DNA of 64,000 bases from Bacillota bacterium (GCA_023460955.1 JAEWOH010000066.1:37279-101278); one strand, 5' to 3'. Shown: positions 8,078 through 17,281, numbered from the stretch's first letter. Program-made: numbers and translations. The notes: a model not told the origin generated them from the letters alone.

Positions 8078-9541
8078 CTGCCGGATATCAATTTAGAAAA
8101 TAAACATTTTCATACTCCCACTAAAGCCTATATAAATGAAATTGAAGACTACAGATTAAGCTTTAATGTTGAGAGATGTGAGAAATTAGGTAAAGTATTA
8201 TTCATTCTTAACATTTTACTGATATTGCTAGATTTAATTGTATATAAGCCTATGAGATCAGAAACCATATCCTATTTATATCTTTACTATTCCCACATAC
8301 TCATGGTAATAATAATTCCCGCTTGGTTCTTACTTGAAAAGTTACATAGAAAATATAAGAATTTTCTAAGCAGGAGAATATTATATGTATTATTAATGAA
8401 CGTTACCATGTATTGGGGAGTGTTTATGGGCCTGAATGACCTTTTCATAAGCGGACAAATTTCTGCTTATATTATTTGTGTGTCAGGTATTTCCATATGT
8501 TTGTACTTAAAGCCACTTGAGAATTTTCTGACCTATTTGACATCACTGATTGTTTTTGTTTTTGGCTTAAATTTGTTTGTTGAAAATCGAAAGGTTCTTT
8601 ACAGTCATATTGTAAATGCCACTATTCTTATAATCATATCTTACGTTGTCTCTCATTTGATCTACAAATGTTTCCTAAAGGATTTCATAAACAAGAAGCA
8701 ATTGTTGGAAAGTAAGTGTGAGCTGGAGCAGACAAATCAGAAATTAAAAGAATCCGAAAAACTAAGAACAGATTTTTTCGCCAATATTTCTCATGAACTA
8801 AGAACTCCTCTTAATGTAATATATTGTTCTCAACAAATGCTTGGCGCTACACTTGAGAAAAAGGAACAGTGTGACCAACAGATGAATAAGTATCTAAAAA
8901 TGATAAAACAAAATTCCTATAGATTATTAAGGCTCATCGGAAACCTAATAGATATTACAAAGATAGATGCAGCCAGCTTTGATGTCAAATTGGTTAACAC
9001 AGATATTATCAAGGTAGTTGAAGATATAACCTTATCGGTAGCAGATTTTGTAGAGAATAAGGGGTTAACCTTTACCTTTGACACGACAATTGAGGAAAAG
9101 CTTGTATGTTGTGATCCTGACAGGATTGAGAGAATAATATTAAACCTTTTATCCAATGCAGTTAAGTTTACTGAAAAGGGCGGGAGTATCTTTGTAAATA
9201 TCTATACCGAGGACAAAAGTGTATGCATATCTGTAAAAGATACGGGGATTGGGATTCCCGAGGAAATGAAATACTTAATATTTGACAGATTTATTCAAGT
9301 GGATAAGTCCACGTCAAAAAAATGTGAGGGCAGCGGCATTGGATTGTCTCTTGTCAAGTCTCTGGTGGAGATGCACCAGGGGACAATTCAGGTAAAAAGC
9401 GAGCTAGGTCAAGGAAGTGAGTTTATAATTAAACTGCCGGATAAAGTGCTGGGCGAAAATCACATAACTAAAGAAACTGCCGAGATTGGAGACGATCACG
9501 TTAAGAGGATCAGTATTGAGTTTTCAGATATTTATTATTAA
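8078..9541 (+). CDS. Orphan membrane histidine kinase with a non-ATG start
   Basis: About 487 aa. The frame stays open well upstream of the TTG at 8225 but contains no ATG, GTG or TTG before it. GGGGAGGG at 8063-8071 stands before ATT (8075) and CTG (8078), so I place the start at CTG 8078. The extra 49 residues align with the N-terminus of the paralogue at 28300-29823, which supports them. Membrane segments fill about residues 40-200, then a coiled coil, HisKA with H239 in ANISHELRTP, and a full ATPase (N-box NLLSNAVKF, G1 DTGIGIP, G2 GSGIGLSL). No regulator gene is adjacent. It ends in IEFSDIYY, shared with the paralogue. Feeding Spo0A, as other clostridial orphan kinases do, is an inference. 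Confidence 0.85.
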   Translation: MPDINLENKHFHTPTKAYINEIEDYRLSFNVERCEKLGKVLFILNILLILLDLIVYKPMRSETISYLYLYYSHILMVIIIPAWFLLEKLHRKYKNFLSRRILYVLLMNVTMYWGVFMGLNDLFISGQISAYIICVSGISICLYLKPLENFLTYLTSLIVFVFGLNLFVENRKVLYSHIVNATILIIISYVVSHLIYKCFLKDFINKKQLLESKCELEQTNQKLKESEKLRTDFFANISHELRTPLNVIYCSQQMLGATLEKKEQCDQQMNKYLKMIKQNSYRLLRLIGNLIDITKIDAASFDVKLVNTDIIKVVEDITLSVADFVENKGLTFTFDTTIEEKLVCCDPDRIERIILNLLSNAVKFTEKGGSIFVNIYTEDKSVCISVKDTGIGIPEEMKYLIFDRFIQVDKSTSKKCEGSGIGLSLVKSLVEMHQGTIQVKSELGQGSEFIIKLPDKVLGENHITKETAEIGDDHVKRISIEFSDIYY

Positions 9542-9599
9542 ATGTAGGCTAACATAATGCCTTTAAATGAGCTTGACATTAATCAAAGCCACATTGATG

Positions 9600-9677
9600 T
9601 TTATGTCAAGAATGCGCCAGTTATAGTCGCAAAAGGATTTTATGTCAAGAATGCGCCAGTTATAGTCGCAAAAGGAT
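9600..9677. repeat. 39-bp perfect tandem duplication
   Basis: Two exact head-to-tail copies of a 39-bp unit (9600-9638, 9639-9677) beginning TTTATGTCAAGAATGCGCC. It lies between the convergent kinase and MerR genes. No ORF or clear hairpin explains it. Confidence 0.97.
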
Positions 9678-9697
9678 ACTGCTGAGCCTATTTAATA

Positions 9698-10711
9698 TCA
9701 TCCATTTTCCTTCTCCTTAATAGGAAACAGCAAATCAAGCTGTAAATAACTCATTTCAGAATTGTGCTTTTGAATATAGTTATAAAAATTTAAAGTTTCT
9801 TCAAAGCCTTGTCCAAAGACTGTTTCGGACGATTCCCATCGTGGGGAACCCCAGTCACTATCGTATTTATCACTTGCATTAACCCACTCTTTAAGCCGCC
9901 GCCAATCCTGAAAATCCCACGCCCTTAACACATGAGCAGCATATAACCCGCCTCTGAAAGTTCGTCTTACTAACGGTTCGGGTATCTCCATGTTGTCGGG
10001 AACAGACACCCACACTTCATATACGTGTGAGTTTTCGCCAATTGCCGCGCCTTGAGAGCAGTCAAAACCAAAACTGCGTGCGTCGGGTTTAATTTTTAAC
10101 AATCCGCTCTCTTTTGTAAATTTACTTATCATGTCCAATGCTTTGCCTTCGCAGCCTTCTCCTGAGGCGTAAGCAGCAGCGATGGTCATGGGCGGTAGAT
10201 ATATAATCCGCACATCCTTGTCTTCCAGTTGCATCAGTTTTTCGTTAGCCTTATTCAATTCTTTCATTGATAAATTCTCTTTCATTTCATTGATTTGATT
10301 ATCTGAAAAAGAAAGAGAGCTTATAACAGAGAACACAGCCTCGTCTCCGAGAAGTTTTAAATTTATATCTGCTTTTTCATGGATTTCCTCAATAAAACGC
10401 GTCAATATGGACTTAACGGTAGACAGGGCGGTAATTTCACCGTCTATTTCGCTTATGTTCTGCCTGAAGATTTCCACTGCTTCCGCCGCATCTGAATTGT
10501 TAAGGATGCTTATTATTTGTTTCACGGGAACACGCAGCTTACGCAAAACTATAATTTGCCGTAAACGGCTCACGGCATTTGCGTCATAAACCCGATAAGC
10601 ATAATCGTCTTTCCTCAGACTTAGAATTAATCCCGCCTGCTCATAATAACGTAACATTCTTGTAGAAATACCGTAATCCCTTGACACCTGACTGATTGTT
10701 TGAAGCTCCAT
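9698..10711 (-). CDS. MerR-family regulator with GyrI-like effector domain
   Basis: 337 aa transcription activator/repressor. A MerR winged helix-turn-helix (residues 1-70, ISQVSRDYGISTRMLRYYEQAGL) is followed by a dimerisation coiled coil (about 75-125). From about residue 165 to the end comes a GyrI-like small-molecule-binding domain (PPMTIAAAY at its start, VYEVWVSVP and LDLLFPIK later), as in BmrR/TipA-type multidrug sensors. No target operon lies divergent to it: the neighbour upstream is the GNAT gene on the same strand, about 190 bp away, so a co-regulated pair is possible but not shown. The ligand is unknown. Confidence 0.9.
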   Translation of the reverse strand: MELQTISQVSRDYGISTRMLRYYEQAGLILSLRKDDYAYRVYDANAVSRLRQIIVLRKLRVPVKQIISILNNSDAAEAVEIFRQNISEIDGEITALSTVKSILTRFIEEIHEKADINLKLLGDEAVFSVISSLSFSDNQINEMKENLSMKELNKANEKLMQLEDKDVRIIYLPPMTIAAAYASGEGCEGKALDMISKFTKESGLLKIKPDARSFGFDCSQGAAIGENSHVYEVWVSVPDNMEIPEPLVRRTFRGGLYAAHVLRAWDFQDWRRLKEWVNASDKYDSDWGSPRWESSETVFGQGFEETLNFYNYIQKHNSEMSYLQLDLLFPIKEKENG

Positions 10712-10870
10712 ATCATAACCTCATTTCTTTTCCTATTCTGAATACAAAGTAAGACACGGGGTCAAAGTCACGATACGAATATAAGTATTTTTATTCTGTC
10801 ATATAAGGCTTAAATATATTTTCTGTAAAATGCAAATTAACAGTCAATAGACAAAAAGTAAAAGTTTTAT

Positions 10871-10894
10871 TCCATTTTGGTGAACATTAAAATG
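10871..10894 (-). terminator. Terminator of the GNAT gene
   Basis: CCATTTTAATG / CCAAAATGG hairpin with a T-rich minus-strand exit, directly after the stop at 10902. Confidence 0.6.
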
Positions 10895-10901
10895 GAGCTT
10901 T

Positions 10902-11459
10902 TTACGGGTTAAATTCACTTTTTAAAATACTATATATCAATGAATCTGAATAGTTTCCGTCGTGACGTAAATAGTGCTCACGAAGCCTTCCTTCATAAAC
11001 CATATTACATTTCTTCATAACCTTACCAGATGCAGGGTTATCAACATCATGTTTTGCATAAATACGATGGTAACCAACATCACAAAAAAGAAATTTCAAT
11101 ATAGCTGACATTGCTTCAGTCATTATACCTAAATTCCAAAATTCATAGCCTATACAATAACCAATCTCGCAAGATTCGTTTTTTTCATCTGAACTAGTAA
11201 CAGAAATACTTCCAACAACCTGACCTTTATATTCAATAACCCAGTTATAAACGCTCATGGAGTAATTTGATACTTGTGTTAAAATAAACTCTCTTAAACT
11301 TTCAATATTGCTATAAGGCTGCCAGGTAAGGAACTTTGTTACTCTTTCATCTGTAGCATAATTTCTATATATATCCTCTGCATCATTAACACTATATTTT
11401 CTTAATTGCAGTCTTTCAGTTATAATATTTTCAGTTCCTTTATGTTTTATTATTTTCAA
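10902..11459 (-). CDS. RimJ/RimL-type GNAT acetyltransferase
   Basis: 185 aa acetyl-CoA-dependent N-acetyltransferase. It opens with the family hallmark ITERLQLRKYSVNDAEDIY. The acetyl-CoA motif A region is GYCIGYEFWNLGIMTEAMSA and motif B follows in HRIYAKHDVDNPASGKVMKK. This variant (Acetyltransf_3) acetylates ribosomal-protein N-termini or small molecules and antibiotics; nothing here fixes the substrate. Soluble, complete, monocistronic, with its own terminator. A short tandem duplication lies just upstream at 11471-11507 in the presumed promoter area. Confidence 0.88.
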   Translation of the reverse strand: MKIIKHKGTENIITERLQLRKYSVNDAEDIYRNYATDERVTKFLTWQPYSNIESLREFILTQVSNYSMSVYNWVIEYKGQVVGSISVTSSDEKNESCEIGYCIGYEFWNLGIMTEAMSAILKFLFCDVGYHRIYAKHDVDNPASGKVMKKCNMVYEGRLREHYLRHDGNYSDSLIYSILKSEFNP

Positions 11460-11470
11460 TCACCTACCTT

Positions 11471-11507
11471 AAATAAAGTAATCTTCAGTAAATAAAGTAA
11501 TCTTCAG
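11471..11507. repeat. 19-bp tandem duplication
   Basis: AAATAAAGTAATCTTCAGT at 11471-11489, repeated at 11490-11507 (last base differs). It sits just upstream of the GNAT start. From here to about 11830 I see only AT-rich DNA with no gene. Confidence 0.9.
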
Positions 11508-11829
11508 CTCAATTATTCCTGCCGGTTTGTTCCTTGTACTGATATTATTTTCTATTAAAGTTTAGCCATTTAAAAAAGGTAATCCGCTTCATTTGAGACT
11601 TTCTGCAAAAAGCTATATCCTTGAGTAAATAAAGCGAACTTGGCTTAAACTTATTTAGCGGAAGACAGAATATATAGAATGTAACTATAAGTATTTTATC
11701 AATTATTACCTATTTCTTCAATAAAACAAACTCCTGATTTCAGAACAACCACAGATATAACAAAGATAATGCAAAAGCTTTGAAAAGCGTTTTAATTACT
11801 TATGTACAATTTTGAAAGAGAGAGGGATT

Positions 11830-12030
11830 CATCGCATGCTAATTACGTCGCCCATGGCTCGCTGTGCTTACGGTGCTGAGCTTATACGCTCTCAGCAAAA
11901 TGGTTGTTCGGATCATTTTTTGCAGGCTGCGCTTGATGCGCTTACGCCGTCCTTGATCAGAAGCCTTTCCCGATTTAACTCCCGCCGGGAGGCCAGAGGG
12001 GGTTACGGGGAGACTGGTCTCACCCGTAAG
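11830..12030. other. G+C-rich, hairpin-dense segment of unknown nature
   Basis: This block stands out from the AT-rich DNA on both sides. It contains several short inverted repeats: GCTGAG...CTCAGC near 11875-11896, CTCCC-GCC-GGGAG near 11980-11992, and TTACGGG-GAGAC-TG-GTCTC-A-CCCGTAA at 12004-12029. ORFs in both directions are open but lack RBSs, and one simply reads through the tRNA, so I do not call a gene. A degraded repeat or mobile-element end is possible. Confidence 0.4.
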
Positions 12031-12050
12031 GCGCTTCGCGTTTTTGTAAA

Positions 12051-12089
12051 ACAAAAACGCCTGTGTTTTCCGCAGAAAACACAGGCGCC
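12051..12089 (-). terminator. Terminator after tRNA-Ser(GGA)
   Basis: CGCCTGTGTTTTC / GAAAACACAGGCG stem, then TTTTTGTTTT on the minus strand, immediately after the tRNA CCA. A second palindrome (CGCGTTTTTG/CAAAAACGCG type) follows. Confidence 0.9.
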
Positions 12090-12090
12090 A

Positions 12091-12181
12091 TGGCGGAGAG
12101 AGAGAGATTCGAACTCTCGGAGGCGGTTAAACCTCACACGATTTCCAGTCGTGCGCCTTAGACCAGCTCAGCCATCTCTCC
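12091..12181 (-). tRNA. tRNA-Ser (anticodon GGA)
   Basis: 91 nt with a long variable arm, as expected for serine. Acceptor stem GGAGAGA pairs with TCTCTCC, discriminator G, CCA encoded. Anticodon loop CTGGAAA gives GGA; T-loop GTTCGAATC. Confidence 0.97.
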
Positions 12182-12367
12182 ATACTAATTATTCAGTTCA
12201 GCCTTAAGCTGCTTTTATATTTTACATTACGTCCTTGTACTTGTCAACACAAAACTGACGAACAAATACCCAGAGGTATAACATACCTGTGGACACAGTA
12301 ATTTACAGTGAAATAATAAATAAATAGTAGTAAAATATCAATATGTAATACCCTTAACAATTATTGA

Positions 12368-12389
12368 GCCGGCTTGTAAAAGCCGGCTG
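12368..12389 (-). terminator. Hairpin after the HD-GYP gene
   Basis: Perfect 9-bp stem AGCCGGCTT-GTAA-AAGCCGGCT next to the stop at 12395. The T-run (TTTTTTT) is on the plus-strand side, so on the minus strand the U-tract is weak. Probably a bidirectional or 3'-stabilising hairpin. Confidence 0.6.
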
Positions 12390-12394
12390 TTTTT

Positions 12395-13711
12395 TTAAGG
12401 TTCTGTAAGTTTTCCATGTTTGCAGGGTTTCAGTCTGGCATTGATAAAACCATAATCACTATTAAGCACTTCATGACAGCTGACAAAAATATTCTCCTGT
12501 GAAACCTTACGTATTTCATTTATTTCGTCGATATTAGCACTCAGGCATGCAATAACGTCACAATCAAGCCCTTTTGTACTCTTTAGAATTCCCATTGCAT
12601 TCTCCACGGACATTGCCTCGCGGTAAGGTCTTTCCTCAGTAAGTGCTGTAAAAATATCGCTGACTGCAAGTATTCGTGAGCCCAGATCCAGCTCAGAGTT
12701 CTTCTTTCCAAACGGATAACCTGAACCGTCAAGCTTCTCATGGTGGAAGGCTGCCCAATCCCGAACCTTCTCCAGTCCGGGCATGGAATCAATAATTCTG
12801 TAGGTGTGGTACGAATGAGTTTTTACTATATTATATTCAAAATAATCGAGAGGCCCGGGTTTCTCCAGTATTTCTTCAGTAATAGACAGCTTTCCCAGAT
12901 CGTGCATCAAGCCTGAACAGTGCATAAGCTCGCAGTCCTCGCTGCTAAAGCCTAATTTTGCAGCCAGACTGCTTGCACTGGTAGCCACACCGATGGAATG
13001 GGTAGCGGTGAATTTGCTTCTGAAGTCTATTATTCTGTGCGCTATATTGGCAAACTCCAATAGATTCTTGGTATTAAGCGTAACTATATGAGAAGATAAC
13101 TCCTTCTTTATTAGATCATCGATATATGGATTGATAACATCAAACCAAAAGTAGGGCTTCGATACAAGAGCATCGAAGGCATCTACAACTTCAGGCATAA
13201 ACATTGTACCCTTTTGTTTGGATATCTGCTGTTGAATAAAATTTCTTTGACTAAGGATTTCCTTGTTTCTGTTGATCAGGACGTCGATTCTGTCTGCAAG
13301 GTGCAGAACATGGCTTGCGACAGGGATATCATAAGAGCCCAGATAATCCTCAGTCTTCTCTTCCCAGAAAACGTGATGGAATTTTATTATTTCTGAAGCT
13401 GTTTTTAATTCGTCAGATTCATTTAATATAAACCAACCCTTATACCCGTGTGAATGTTTGAGCAAGGCAGAATCGCCGTATTTAAACTCAAACAGGGAGT
13501 TCCTTTCTGACACATTCACCGCCCCGCAGTCGTGTAAAAGGCTTGCGAGAACTATATCCTTTAATTCCAGCTCTGAGAAGTTCATTTGTTTTGCAATACT
13601 AAATGATATATAAGCAACTCTCTTGTGGTGGTTTGTAATGCTGGGGTCTATTAAGTCAATCGCACTTGAGAGAGACAAAACCATGTCTATAATTGGAAGC
13701 TTGAAATCCAT
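12395..13711 (-). CDS. Double-HD protein with C-terminal HD-GYP domain
   Basis: 438 aa; probable c-di-GMP phosphodiesterase. The N-terminal half holds one degenerate-looking HD domain (LLHDCGA at 59-64, HH pair in KFHHVFW). The C-terminal half has a full HD-GYP-type set: MHDLGK, then HSYHTYR, FHHEKLDGSGYPFG, and the DIFTALTEERPYR helix. The GYP is present as GSGYP, as in active enzymes. The start at 13711 is chosen over the ORF start at 13804 because AAGGGTG precedes this ATG; the extra 31 residues are hydrophobic and lack an RBS. No sensor or membrane domain. Its natural opponents are the two GGDEF proteins in this window. Confidence 0.85.
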   Translation of the reverse strand: MDFKLPIIDMVLSLSSAIDLIDPSITNHHKRVAYISFSIAKQMNFSELELKDIVLASLLHDCGAVNVSERNSLFEFKYGDSALLKHSHGYKGWFILNESDELKTASEIIKFHHVFWEEKTEDYLGSYDIPVASHVLHLADRIDVLINRNKEILSQRNFIQQQISKQKGTMFMPEVVDAFDALVSKPYFWFDVINPYIDDLIKKELSSHIVTLNTKNLLEFANIAHRIIDFRSKFTATHSIGVATSASSLAAKLGFSSEDCELMHCSGLMHDLGKLSITEEILEKPGPLDYFEYNIVKTHSYHTYRIIDSMPGLEKVRDWAAFHHEKLDGSGYPFGKKNSELDLGSRILAVSDIFTALTEERPYREAMSVENAMGILKSTKGLDCDVIACLSANIDEINEIRKVSQENIFVSCHEVLNSDYGFINARLKPCKHGKLTEP

Positions 13712-13975
13712 GTAATTCACCCTTAATATAGTTATATTGATAAATTTGTATATGCTTGCGTATAAAAACTTGATATTTTTAACTATCTTATAACTAACCT
13801 TCAACTAAAATTAATTAATATTTTACTATACATAATAAGTAATTAAAATGTTATTAACATAATAATATCCAAATAATTTTCCTTAAATTTCATCTATTTT
13901 GTATACCGGGGAGTACCAGTCAAATATTGTTTATTATAGAAGATTATTCTTATATCATGTATAATAATATTTAGA

Positions 13976-14023
13976 ATTAAATAATTACTGTGCATTAAAT
14001 AATTACTGTGCATTAAATAATTA
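13976..14023. repeat. 18-bp tandem repeat, 2.7 copies
   Basis: ATTAAATAATTACTGTGC at 13976-13993 and 13994-14011, with a partial third copy to 14023. It lies about 40 bp upstream of the ABC ATPase start, in an otherwise gene-free 350-bp gap between divergent genes, so it could affect that promoter. Confidence 0.9.
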
Positions 14024-14064
14024 GCTGTACTTGTTTAATAAACTCTGAAAAGAAAGGTGATAAA

Positions 14065-14778
14065 ATGCTGAAAATAGACAAGTTATCCAAAACATACCGA
14101 AATGGAAAGAAGGCAGTGGATAATCTTACTCTTGAAATTGAAAGCGGAGATATTTATGGGTTTATAGGCCATAACGGAGCAGGTAAGACTACAACAATAA
14201 AATGTGTGACAGGTATTCTTGAGTTTTCCGATGGTGAGATAACTATTGGGGGTAAGTCTGTGAAGGCAGATCCTTTACAATGCAAAAGAATGCTTGCATA
14301 TATACCTGATAATCCGGATTTATATGAAAATATGACCGGAATTCAATACCTAAATTTTATTGCGGATATTTTCTCCATAGACCGTGTTCAGAGAGAAGAT
14401 TCAATTCAAAAATACGGTGATGCTTTTGAGTTAACCTCCAGTCTCGGGGATCTCATATCCTCATATTCACATGGAATGAAGCAGAAACTTGCAATAATAT
14501 CTGCGCTCATACACAAGCCGAAACTGTTTATTATGGACGAACCCTTTGTAGGGCTTGATCCGAAAGCAGCCCATACATTAAAGGAAATAATGAAAGAGCA
14601 ATGCAGTAATGGCTGTGCTATATTCTTCTCCACTCATGTTCTGGAGGTAGCAGAAAAGCTTTGCAATAAAATAGCCATAATAAAGGACGGCAAGCTGGTT
14701 GCAAGCGGAGAAACCTCAAATGTAAAAGGAAACAGTTCACTGGAACAATTATTTTTGGAGCTGATTGAAAATGAATAA
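14065..14778 (+). CDS. ABC exporter ATP-binding protein
   Basis: 237 aa nucleotide-binding subunit that drives the membrane protein encoded next. Walker A GHNGAGKTT (about 34-42), signature SYSHGMKQKL (usual LSGGQ replaced by YSHGM, common in ABC-2 exporters), Walker B LFIMDEP, and H-loop STHVLEVAE. AAAGGTG precedes the ATG. Its last 8 bases overlap the start of the permease gene, so the two are translationally coupled. The family (CcmA-like) includes bacteriocin and drug exporters as well as protein-export systems; the substrate is unknown. Confidence 0.92.
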   Translation: MLKIDKLSKTYRNGKKAVDNLTLEIESGDIYGFIGHNGAGKTTTIKCVTGILEFSDGEITIGGKSVKADPLQCKRMLAYIPDNPDLYENMTGIQYLNFIADIFSIDRVQREDSIQKYGDAFELTSSLGDLISSYSHGMKQKLAIISALIHKPKLFIMDEPFVGLDPKAAHTLKEIMKEQCSNGCAIFFSTHVLEVAEKLCNKIAIIKDGKLVASGETSNVKGNSSLEQLFLELIENE

Positions 14779-16369
14779 TATATTAATATTAATGAAAGCA
14801 AATATAACTAATTCCTGGGGAATAAACAAGCTTCTTAAGTCGAAGTCAATGGGTGATAAGGTCAAGGCGGTGCTTATTGGTATTGCTATTTTATATGCCT
14901 TTCTTGCCGTAATTTTTTCAATGTTTGTGGTAAATATGCCTTTTGCCCAGGCTTTGGAACAGCTTAATGCATTGGATGTTATTCTGGCAAGCTCTGTGTT
15001 GTCTACAACAGCCATAGGGTTGGTGCTGAGTACCTACAAAATGCCTTCCTACCTCTTTGCCTTTAAAGATTACGACCTGCTGATGTCACTGCCTGTTAAA
15101 CCCTCAGAGGTGCTTACAAGCAAAATGGTGTTTATTTATTTATCAAATCTTCTTTTGTCAGTGGTTGTAAGTGTTCCGCCTTTGGTGATATATGGGATAA
15201 AAACCTCTTCAGGCTTATTCTATTACATTTTTGTTGTGTTAATAACAATATTTACACCACTTATACCAATATCGATAGCGGCCATATTAGCATACTTGCT
15301 TGGAAGAATGTCCTCAAAAATCAGATCTACCAATGCATTTATGATAATCGGAAGTCTGCTGCTTTGTGCTGTTCTGATTGTTGGCTCACCAATGATAGGA
15401 CAGATTAACTCCAAACAGATTCAAGGTGCTCTCCCGGCATTTGATTCTATTTCAAATATACTATTTTGGACGAAATTCTATGTTGGAGCTTTGAAGCAGA
15501 CTAGTATTATATACCTTGCAGAGTTTATCGGTATAAGCCTATTAATATTTACCGTATTTATTGGAGTGATGTCTAAGGGCTTTAAAACAATTAACAGCAG
15601 AATGACTGAAAAGTATAGAGCCTCAAACTACAAAATGACTGCACTTAAAGTATCCTCTCCACTTAAGGCCTTATACATAAAGGAATTAAGGTTTTATCTC
15701 GCATCCTTCATATATGTTGTTAATACGGCTATAGGACCGCTTATGATGACAGTGTTTTCAATAGCATTGGTTATATTTGGGGAGGAAGCAGTAGCAAAAA
15801 CACTGGAAATTCCAATGGGAGAACAATTTATGCCCGTTGTTATAATTATGGTGTTTGCCTTCTGTATTAATTTGACTTTTATTACCGCATCCTCAATATC
15901 CCTGGAAGGAAAAAATCTTTGGATAATCAAATCGCTTCCAGTTAAGGTAGAAAGCATATTGTGGAGCAAGGTGCTGTTAAACCTTACTTTTACCGTTCCT
16001 GCACTTTTTGTAAATATCTTGCTTGTAAGTATGGGCTTTGGGATGGAGCCGGTAACGGTTTGTGCAAGCCTTCTTTTACTTCTGATTTATTGTGTTTTCT
16101 CAGCTGTGACAGGTCTTCTTATAAACCTGTATTTACCAAAGCTTGAATGGACAACTCAGGTTGCAGTCGTTAAGCAGAGTGCCAGCGTACTTGTGAACAT
16201 GCTGGCTGGGTTCGTGTCAATAATAATATCTATTGTGGGCTTTATACTAGTTAGACCAGAGAACATGAATATTTATTTGTTTATGCTATTAATCTTATTT
16301 AGCATTATTACTGTGATTCTCATCAGAATGTTAAACACTGTAGGTGTAAGAAAATTTAATCAATTATAA
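14771..16369 (+). CDS. Large ABC-2-type exporter membrane protein
   Basis: 532 aa with about twelve predicted membrane segments in two halves, so one polypeptide could supply both transmembrane domains. The first half has the motif FAFKDYDLLMSLPVKPSEVL, a cytoplasmic segment typical of this exporter group; LWIIKSLPVKVESILWSKV in the second half repeats the same pattern. That repeat supports an internal duplication. The ATG at 14771 is preferred to the TTG two codons upstream, and it overlaps the ATPase stop. A CmpB-like protein is encoded about 50 bp downstream. Confidence 0.85.
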   Translation: MNNILILMKANITNSWGINKLLKSKSMGDKVKAVLIGIAILYAFLAVIFSMFVVNMPFAQALEQLNALDVILASSVLSTTAIGLVLSTYKMPSYLFAFKDYDLLMSLPVKPSEVLTSKMVFIYLSNLLLSVVVSVPPLVIYGIKTSSGLFYYIFVVLITIFTPLIPISIAAILAYLLGRMSSKIRSTNAFMIIGSLLLCAVLIVGSPMIGQINSKQIQGALPAFDSISNILFWTKFYVGALKQTSIIYLAEFIGISLLIFTVFIGVMSKGFKTINSRMTEKYRASNYKMTALKVSSPLKALYIKELRFYLASFIYVVNTAIGPLMMTVFSIALVIFGEEAVAKTLEIPMGEQFMPVVIIMVFAFCINLTFITASSISLEGKNLWIIKSLPVKVESILWSKVLLNLTFTVPALFVNILLVSMGFGMEPVTVCASLLLLLIYCVFSAVTGLLINLYLPKLEWTTQVAVVKQSASVLVNMLAGFVSIIISIVGFILVRPENMNIYLFMLLILFSIITVILIRMLNTVGVRKFNQL

Positions 16370-16418
16370 TAGGCCGGACAACTAGAGCTTGGGGATTCGT
16401 GTTAAGGAGGGATCCGTA

Positions 16419-17279
16419 ATGCAATATGTTGAGAAATTGGTTATTTATTTTACGATTTATAGCTTTATTGGATGGTTTTGTGAAGTTATTTATTGTTCTT
16501 TTAAATTAAAAAAAATTATCAATAGAGGGTTTTTAGCCGGCCCTGTGTGCCCCGTTTATGGTTTCGGGGCACTTTTTGTAATATGGCTGCTGCAACCCGT
16601 TTCCTCAAGTATACCGGTAGTTTTTTTGTGCGCAATTGTAATTACGAGTATTGTTGAATATATTACCGGTTGGCTCCTTGAAACCTTTTTCAGAACAAGA
16701 TGGTGGGATTACAGTAACAAAAGGTTCAACCTGGAGGGAAGGGTATGCCTTGAAAATTCAGTATATTTTGGTATTCTAAGCGTACTTCTGGTTAAAGCTA
16801 TTCATCCTTTGGCAGAATATTTGGTATGGTGTATTCCTGAATTATACATAAAAATTATATGTATACTCGTGCTTGTGGTTTTTGCGGCGGACAGTTTACT
16901 AACACTCAATACACTTATTAATCTGAATGAAAGATTAAAGAAACTATACGAATTTACTGAAGAACTGAGAAAAAACGCCGATATTCAGGAATGGTTCAAC
17001 GAGAGTGAATTTATTAAGAGTTTTGAGAAGTTAAAGGTGCTTATAGAAGAGGGAAAGAGCAGTATAAATCTGAAAATAGAATCAAGTAAGGAAAATTTGA
17101 ACAGTAAATTTGAATTAAATAATAAACTTAAAGAAAAGTTTGAAGCACTTACAACAAAAAGAGGTAGTGGACAGAGGTTATTAAAAGCCTTTCCTGGTAT
17201 GAAGAGCAAAAGGTATAACACTCAGCTTGGGCATTTGAAAGAAGCCCTTAGAGAGCTTAAACAAAAGGTGGTAAAATAG
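16419..17279 (+). CDS. CmpB-type (putative ABC-transporter type IV) membrane protein
   Basis: 286 aa. Five membrane segments in residues 1-165 include FTIYSFIGWFCEVIYCSF and the family-defining FLAGPVCPVYGFGAL. LETFFRTRWWDYSNKRFNLEGRVCL follows in a loop; together these match PF06541 (ABC_trans_CmpB), as I recall it. A long charged, coiled-coil cytoplasmic tail (about 175-286) is rich in Lys, Glu and Leu. AAGGAGGG six bases before the ATG at 16419 sets the start. It probably belongs to the exporter operon. The family's role is not established; the transporter label rests on annotation history. Confidence 0.78.
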   Translation: MQYVEKLVIYFTIYSFIGWFCEVIYCSFKLKKIINRGFLAGPVCPVYGFGALFVIWLLQPVSSSIPVVFLCAIVITSIVEYITGWLLETFFRTRWWDYSNKRFNLEGRVCLENSVYFGILSVLLVKAIHPLAEYLVWCIPELYIKIICILVLVVFAADSLLTLNTLINLNERLKKLYEFTEELRKNADIQEWFNESEFIKSFEKLKVLIEEGKSSINLKIESSKENLNSKFELNNKLKEKFEALTTKRGSGQRLLKAFPGMKSKRYNTQLGHLKEALRELKQKVVK

Positions 17280-17281
17280 CA

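Noticed and set aside
9600..9677. CRISPR-like repeat
   Set aside because: Only two copies, with no spacer between them, and no cas genes in the window.
11839..12054. 71-aa minus-strand ORF
   Set aside because: No ribosome-binding site; the frame is open because of the unusual G+C-rich repeat. Not enough to call a gene.
11812..12207. 131-aa plus-strand ORF
   Set aside because: It reads antisense through tRNA-Ser and its terminator (WRRERDSNSRR is the familiar translation of a tRNA) and has no RBS.
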